Of a stretch of DNA of 9,752 nt, positions 7,477-9,752 are shown one piece after another (position 1 is the first letter of the stretch; every line of letters begins with the position of its first letter). The position numbers were made by a program, and so were the translations under genes. Where the stretch lies: contig CAJTOE010000097.1 of the NCBI GenBank assembly GCA_910577805.1, positions 1-9,752 of the forward strand. The letters run 5' to 3'. Origin of the DNA: an uncultured Oscillospiraceae bacterium (lineage in GTDB: Bacteria; Bacillota; Clostridia; Oscillospirales; Oscillospiraceae). The notes below the pieces were generated by a model. That model was not told where the DNA came from and ran no database searches. It worked only from the letters and a program-made list of their open reading frames with translations.

Positions 7477-7528
7477 TTTGATTCGTAAAGTAGAGCGGCC
7501 CTTCGGCTTCGCCACTTTACGAACCAAA
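7477..7528 (-). terminator. Probable 3' hairpin/terminator of the Rrf2 regulator gene
   Basis: The core arms TTCGTAAAGT (7482-7491) and ACTTTACGAA (7514-7523) are exact inverted copies. In the - strand RNA the stem extends to 15 pairs (7477-7491 with 7514-7528) through a G-U pair; in + strand RNA the same position is an A-C mismatch, so the - strand is the favoured reading. The 22-base loop is GC-rich. The tail (AGATTTTGAAAATTTTTC) is T-rich but broken by A and G, so termination may be partial. It lies 36 bases after the regulator stop. It could also be a dispersed repeat. Confidence 0.6.
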
Positions 7529-7564
7529 AAGCCATTCCACTGGAAGCTGCTCCAGCAAAAGGCC

Positions 7565-7978
7565 CTATTGCACATCTGTGACCGTTAAATCCGCAAGGGT
7601 GAACTGCGCCAGATAGTCGGAGATCACCTGGTCCAAGCCTGTCCAGAGCGAAAGGGTCCGGCAGCTTTCTCTGCGGGAGCAGGCCTCCCGGCCCGGCTCC
7701 AGACAGGCGACGGGGGCCAGCGGCCCCTCCATCCGCTCCAGGATGGATTTTATGCTGTACTCCTCCAGAGGGCGGTTGAGCCGGTAGCCGCCGCCCTTCC
7801 CCCGCGCGGCCAGGAGCAGCCCGCCCTTGACCAGCTCCTTCACCACCAGCTCCAGATATTTTTCCGAAATACCCTGCCGCAGCGCCACATCCCGCAGCGG
7901 AACATAGCCGCCCTCCTGATGCTCCGCCACGTCCACCAGAAACCGCAGCGCATATCTGCCCTTTGTGGAAATCATCAT
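7565..7978 (-). CDS. Rrf2-family transcriptional regulator (IscR/CymR-like)
   Basis: A 137-residue Rrf2 winged-helix repressor. MISTKGRYALRFLVDVA at the start, the recognition helix around 38-55 (SEKYLELVVKELVKGGLL) and the wing RGKGGGYRLNRP (59-70) are diagnostic. Cysteines C92, C100 and C106 lie in the loop where IscR binds its [2Fe-2S] cluster (C92, C98, C104 in E. coli), here spaced C-x7-C-x5-C; cluster binding is plausible but unproven. The ATG at 7976-7978 lies 7 bases from GGAGG (7986-7990); the next codon is also ATG, so the protein may start one residue later. An ATG at 8110 would give a longer frame but runs through both divergent promoters and is rejected. The gene is divergent from metY-cysK, and matching dyads overlap both promoters, so it probably represses sulfur assimilation and itself, like CymR in other Firmicutes. 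CymR of Bacillus lacks this cysteine triplet and acts with CysK, whose gene is next door here. Confidence 0.88.
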   Translation of the reverse strand: MMISTKGRYALRFLVDVAEHQEGGYVPLRDVALRQGISEKYLELVVKELVKGGLLLAARGKGGGYRLNRPLEEYSIKSILERMEGPLAPVACLEPGREACSRRESCRTLSLWTGLDQVISDYLAQFTLADLTVTDVQ

Positions 7979-7996
7979 AAACAGCCCTCCTTTTTC

Positions 7997-8023
7997 TCCT
8001 ATCATACCACAAGGTTGATAGGA
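7997..8023. promoter_or_regulatory. Predicted Rrf2 operator 1 (27-base dyad over the rrf2 promoter)
   Basis: TCCTATCA (7997-8004) and TGATAGGA (8016-8023) are exact 8-base inverted copies around 11 bases. Counting only the outer hexamers, the form is TCCTAT-N15-ATAGGA, 27 bases, the same as the dyad at 8042-8068. It overlaps the -10 box and spacer of the rrf2 promoter. Size and symmetry suit a dimeric Rrf2 protein. The assignment is inferred from the matching pair of dyads and their positions. Confidence 0.72.
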
Positions 8024-8029
8024 TTTCAA
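8001..8029 (-). promoter_or_regulatory. Promoter of the Rrf2 regulator gene
   Basis: On the - strand, TTGAAA (complement of 8024-8029) and TATGAT (complement of 8001-8006) are 17 bases apart, both close to consensus. The predicted start is near 7994, giving a leader of about 16 bases that is mostly the ribosome binding site. The 27-base dyad 7997-8023 covers the -10 box and the whole spacer, so binding there should block transcription: likely autoregulation. Confidence 0.82.
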
Positions 8030-8041
8030 TAGCCCGCATAT

Positions 8042-8068
8042 TCCTATTGACAAAGTAGGTTTATAGGA
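8042..8068. promoter_or_regulatory. Predicted Rrf2 operator 2 (27-base dyad over the metY promoter)
   Basis: TCCTAT (8042-8047) and ATAGGA (8063-8068) are exact inverted hexamers 15 bases apart, giving the same 27-base geometry as 7997-8023. Both dyads also share GGTT followed by one base and ATAGGA at the right end. This dyad covers the -35 box and nearly all the spacer of the metY promoter. The two dyads are offset by 45 bases. A repressor here would exclude RNA polymerase. Confidence 0.72.
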
Positions 8069-8075
8069 GTATACT
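8047..8075 (+). promoter_or_regulatory. Sigma-A promoter of the metY-cysK operon
   Basis: TTGACA (8047-8052, perfect -35) and TATACT (8070-8075, one mismatch) are 17 bases apart. The predicted start is near 8082, leaving only about 27 leader bases, too short for a T-box, SAM riboswitch or other structured leader. Control must therefore act at the promoter, consistent with the overlapping dyad. Confidence 0.88.
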
Positions 8076-8108
8076 TGTACCAAACAAAGAGAGAAAGGGG
8101 TTTTTCCC

Positions 8109-9395
8109 ATGCACTATCGTTTCGAGACCTTACAGCTCCACGCGGGCCAGGAGCAGCCCGACCCTGCCACCGGCGCCCGTGCGGTCCCCATCTACCAGAC
8201 CACCAGCTATGTGTTCCGGGATTCCGCCCACGCCGCCGCCCGGTTTGGCCTGGAGGATTCCGGCAATATCTACGGCCGGCTGACCAACTCCACCCAGGAG
8301 GTGCTGGAAACGCGCATCGCGGCCCTGGAGGGCGGTGCGGCGGCGCTGGCTGTGGCCTCCGGCGCGGCGGCCATTTCTTACACCATCCAGGCTCTGGCCC
8401 AGGCGGGGGACCATATCGTGGCACAAAAAACCATCTATGGCGGCACCTACAATCTGCTGGCCCATACCCTGCCCCAGTTCGGAGTAGAGACCACCTTTGT
8501 GGACGCCCACGACCTGAAGGCTGTCGCCGCTGCCATCCGGCCCAACACCAAGGCCGTCTATCTGGAAACCCTGGGCAATCCCAACAGCGACATCCCAGAC
8601 ATCGACGCCATTGCCCAGACCGCCCACGCCCACGGCCTGCCTCTGGTCATTGACAACACCTTCGGTACGCCCTATCTCATCCGCCCCATTGAGCATGGCG
8701 CAGACATCGTGGTCCACTCGGCCACCAAGTTCATCGGCGGCCACGGCACTTCGTTAGGCGGCGTGATCGTGGACAGCGGCAGATTCGACTGGAAAGCTTC
8801 CGGCAGATACGCCCCCATTTCGGAGTCAAACCCCAGCTATCACGGAGTGAGCTTTGTGGAGGCCGCCGGGCCCGCCGCATTTGTCACCTATATCCGGGCC
8901 ATCCTTCTCCGGGACACCGGAGCGGCCATCTCCCCCTTCAACGCGTTTCTGCTCCTCCAGGGCGTGGAGACGCTGTCCCTGCGGCTGGAACGCCATGCGG
9001 AAAACACCAAAAAAGTGGTAGACTTTTTGGCAGGCCATCCGCAGGTGGAACGGGTCAACCACCCCAGCCTGCCCGGCCATCCCGACCACGTCCTGTACGA
9101 GCGCTATTTCCCCAACGGCGGCGGGTCTATTTTCACCTTTGACATCAAGGGCGGGCAGGCAGAAGCCCACAAATTTATTGACAGCCTGGAAATTTTCTCT
9201 CTTCTGGCCAATGTGGCGGATGTAAAGTCCCTGGTGATTCACCCGGCCACCACCACCCACTCCCAGCTTTCCCCCGAGGAGCTGCTGGATCAGGGCATCA
9301 AACCCAACACGATCCGCCTTTCCATCGGCACCGAGCATATCGACGATATCATTGCCGACCTGGAGAAGGGCTTCGCCGCCGTAGCGCAAAAATAA
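8109..9395 (+). CDS. metY: O-acetylhomoserine sulfhydrylase (MetY-type, PLP-dependent)
   Basis: A 428-residue enzyme of the Cys/Met-metabolism PLP family (cystathionine gamma-synthase fold I). It most likely joins sulfide to O-acetylhomoserine to give homocysteine plus acetate in methionine synthesis; some members also use O-acetylserine. Seen: the N-terminal ETLQLHAGQ and VPIYQTTSY, the PLP-phosphate region ASGAAA (83-88), Y110 in YGGTYN stacking on PLP, the D182 of IDNTF, the Schiff-base lysine K207 in SATKFIGGHG, and the carboxylate-binding R403 in TIRLSIG. The length of about 430, longer than the about 380 of MetB/MetC, favours the MetY subgroup. The ATG at 8109 follows a weak AAAGGGG site (8094-8100). 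The cysK gene starts 13 bases after the stop, so both form one operon under the promoter at 8047-8075. It could be annotated as O-acetylhomoserine aminocarboxypropyltransferase/cysteine synthase. Confidence 0.93.
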   Translation: MHYRFETLQLHAGQEQPDPATGARAVPIYQTTSYVFRDSAHAAARFGLEDSGNIYGRLTNSTQEVLETRIAALEGGAAALAVASGAAAISYTIQALAQAGDHIVAQKTIYGGTYNLLAHTLPQFGVETTFVDAHDLKAVAAAIRPNTKAVYLETLGNPNSDIPDIDAIAQTAHAHGLPLVIDNTFGTPYLIRPIEHGADIVVHSATKFIGGHGTSLGGVIVDSGRFDWKASGRYAPISESNPSYHGVSFVEAAGPAAFVTYIRAILLRDTGAAISPFNAFLLLQGVETLSLRLERHAENTKKVVDFLAGHPQVERVNHPSLPGHPDHVLYERYFPNGGGSIFTFDIKGGQAEAHKFIDSLEIFSLLANVADVKSLVIHPATTTHSQLSPEELLDQGIKPNTIRLSIGTEHIDDIIADLEKGFAAVAQK

Positions 9396-9408
9396 GGAGG
9401 CATCTGTC

Positions 9409-9752
9409 ATGTCCAACATCTACACATCCGCCGACCAGCTGATCGGTAAAACGCCTCTGCTGGAGTTGACGCATATTGAACAGGACGCAGGGTTGAACGC
9501 CCGCCTCTTGGTGAAGCTGGAGTATTTCAATCCCGCCGGATCGGTAAAAGACCGCATCGCCAAGGCGATGCTTGATGAGGCCGAGGCCAGCGGCAGGCTG
9601 AAACCCGGTTCTACCATTATCGAGCCAACCTCCGGCAACACCGGAATCGGTCTGGCCTCCGTAGCGGCGGCCCGTGGCTACCGCCTCATCATCACCATGC
9701 CGGAAACCATGAGCGTGGAGCGCCGGCAGTTGATGAGGGCCTACGGTGCGGA
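9409..9752 (+). CDS. cysK: Cysteine synthase (O-acetylserine sulfhydrylase), 3' end outside window
   Basis: The first 114 codons of a PLP fold II enzyme that forms cysteine from O-acetylserine and sulfide. Seen: IGKTPLLEL (12-20), the PLP lysine K47 in NPAGSVKDR, the substrate-binding loop TSGNTG (74-79), and MPETMSVERRQLMRAYGA (97-114), which is the CysK/CysM signature. The ATG at 9409-9411 follows AAGGAGG (9394-9400), which overlaps the metY stop codon, at an 8-base distance; this points to translational coupling. Together with MetY it gives the cell two sulfide-fixing routes (to homocysteine and to cysteine) under one promoter. CysK versus CysM or a cystathionine beta-synthase-type protein cannot be fully settled without the C-terminal part. 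In Bacillus CysK is also the partner that makes the CymR repressor active. Confidence 0.93.
   Translation, partial: MSNIYTSADQLIGKTPLLELTHIEQDAGLNARLLVKLEYFNPAGSVKDRIAKAMLDEAEASGRLKPGSTIIEPTSGNTGIGLASVAAARGYRLIITMPETMSVERRQLMRAYGA

Noticed and set aside
8076..8108. A riboswitch or T-box controlling metY
   Set aside because: The leader is only about 27 bases from the predicted start to the ATG, too short for any known SAM, T-box(Cys) or related element.
7565..8110. Longer Rrf2 protein starting at the ATG at 8108-8110
   Set aside because: The extra 44 residues match no Rrf2 protein, would be encoded across both divergent promoters and operators, and have no ribosome binding site. The start at 7978 has GGAGG 7 bases away and begins with the family's MISTKGRYA sequence.

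Overview
The window looks like chromosomal DNA of a GC-rich gut Clostridium of the Oscillospiraceae type (Flavonifractor/Pseudoflavonifractor/Intestinimonas-like). The basis is Firmicutes-type ribosomal proteins (a 140-residue S12, an L7Ae/YbxF-type protein ahead of rpsL), strong AAGGAGG ribosome binding sites, high GC at third codon positions, and an intergenic palindromic repeat I associate with this family. The genus is an inference; no 16S or other decisive marker is present.

Layout. (1) Positions 1-2296, + strand: two tandem paralogues encoding membrane-anchored XRE-type regulators (cytoplasmic helix-turn-helix, one membrane segment, large presumed extracytoplasmic domain). The first is cut by the window edge. 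They share a 99-base stretch with no differences, but their outer domains have diverged strongly. (2) Positions 2297-2481: a convergent intergenic region with a dispersed palindromic repeat and a strong tuf terminator. (3) Positions 2482-7346, - strand: a str-type translation operon, read in the order L7Ae-like gene, rpsL, rpsG, fusA, tuf. A near-consensus promoter lies ahead of the L7Ae-like gene, and a second promoter lies between fusA and tuf. Neither rpoBC upstream nor the S10 operon downstream is present. (4) Positions 7347-9752: an Rrf2-family regulator (- strand) divergent from a sulfur-assimilation operon (+ strand) of an O-acetylhomoserine sulfhydrylase (MetY) and a cysteine synthase (CysK, cut by the window edge).

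The most informative non-coding signal is the 130-base divergent region 7979-8108. It holds two near-consensus sigma-A promoters facing apart. Each is overlapped by a 27-base dyad of the same form, TCCTAT-N15-ATAGGA. This is what an autoregulated Rrf2 repressor controlling its own gene and the metY-cysK operon would look like. The regulator has three cysteines in the region where IscR binds its Fe-S cluster, so it may sense Fe-S or cysteine status.

I found no CRISPR array, transposase, tRNA, rRNA or phage gene. Most of the window is conserved housekeeping sequence. What deserves a second look is the regulatory DNA (operators, leader hairpin, the long rpsL-rpsG spacer) and the tandem transmembrane regulators. 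I do not see a clear new multi-gene system.
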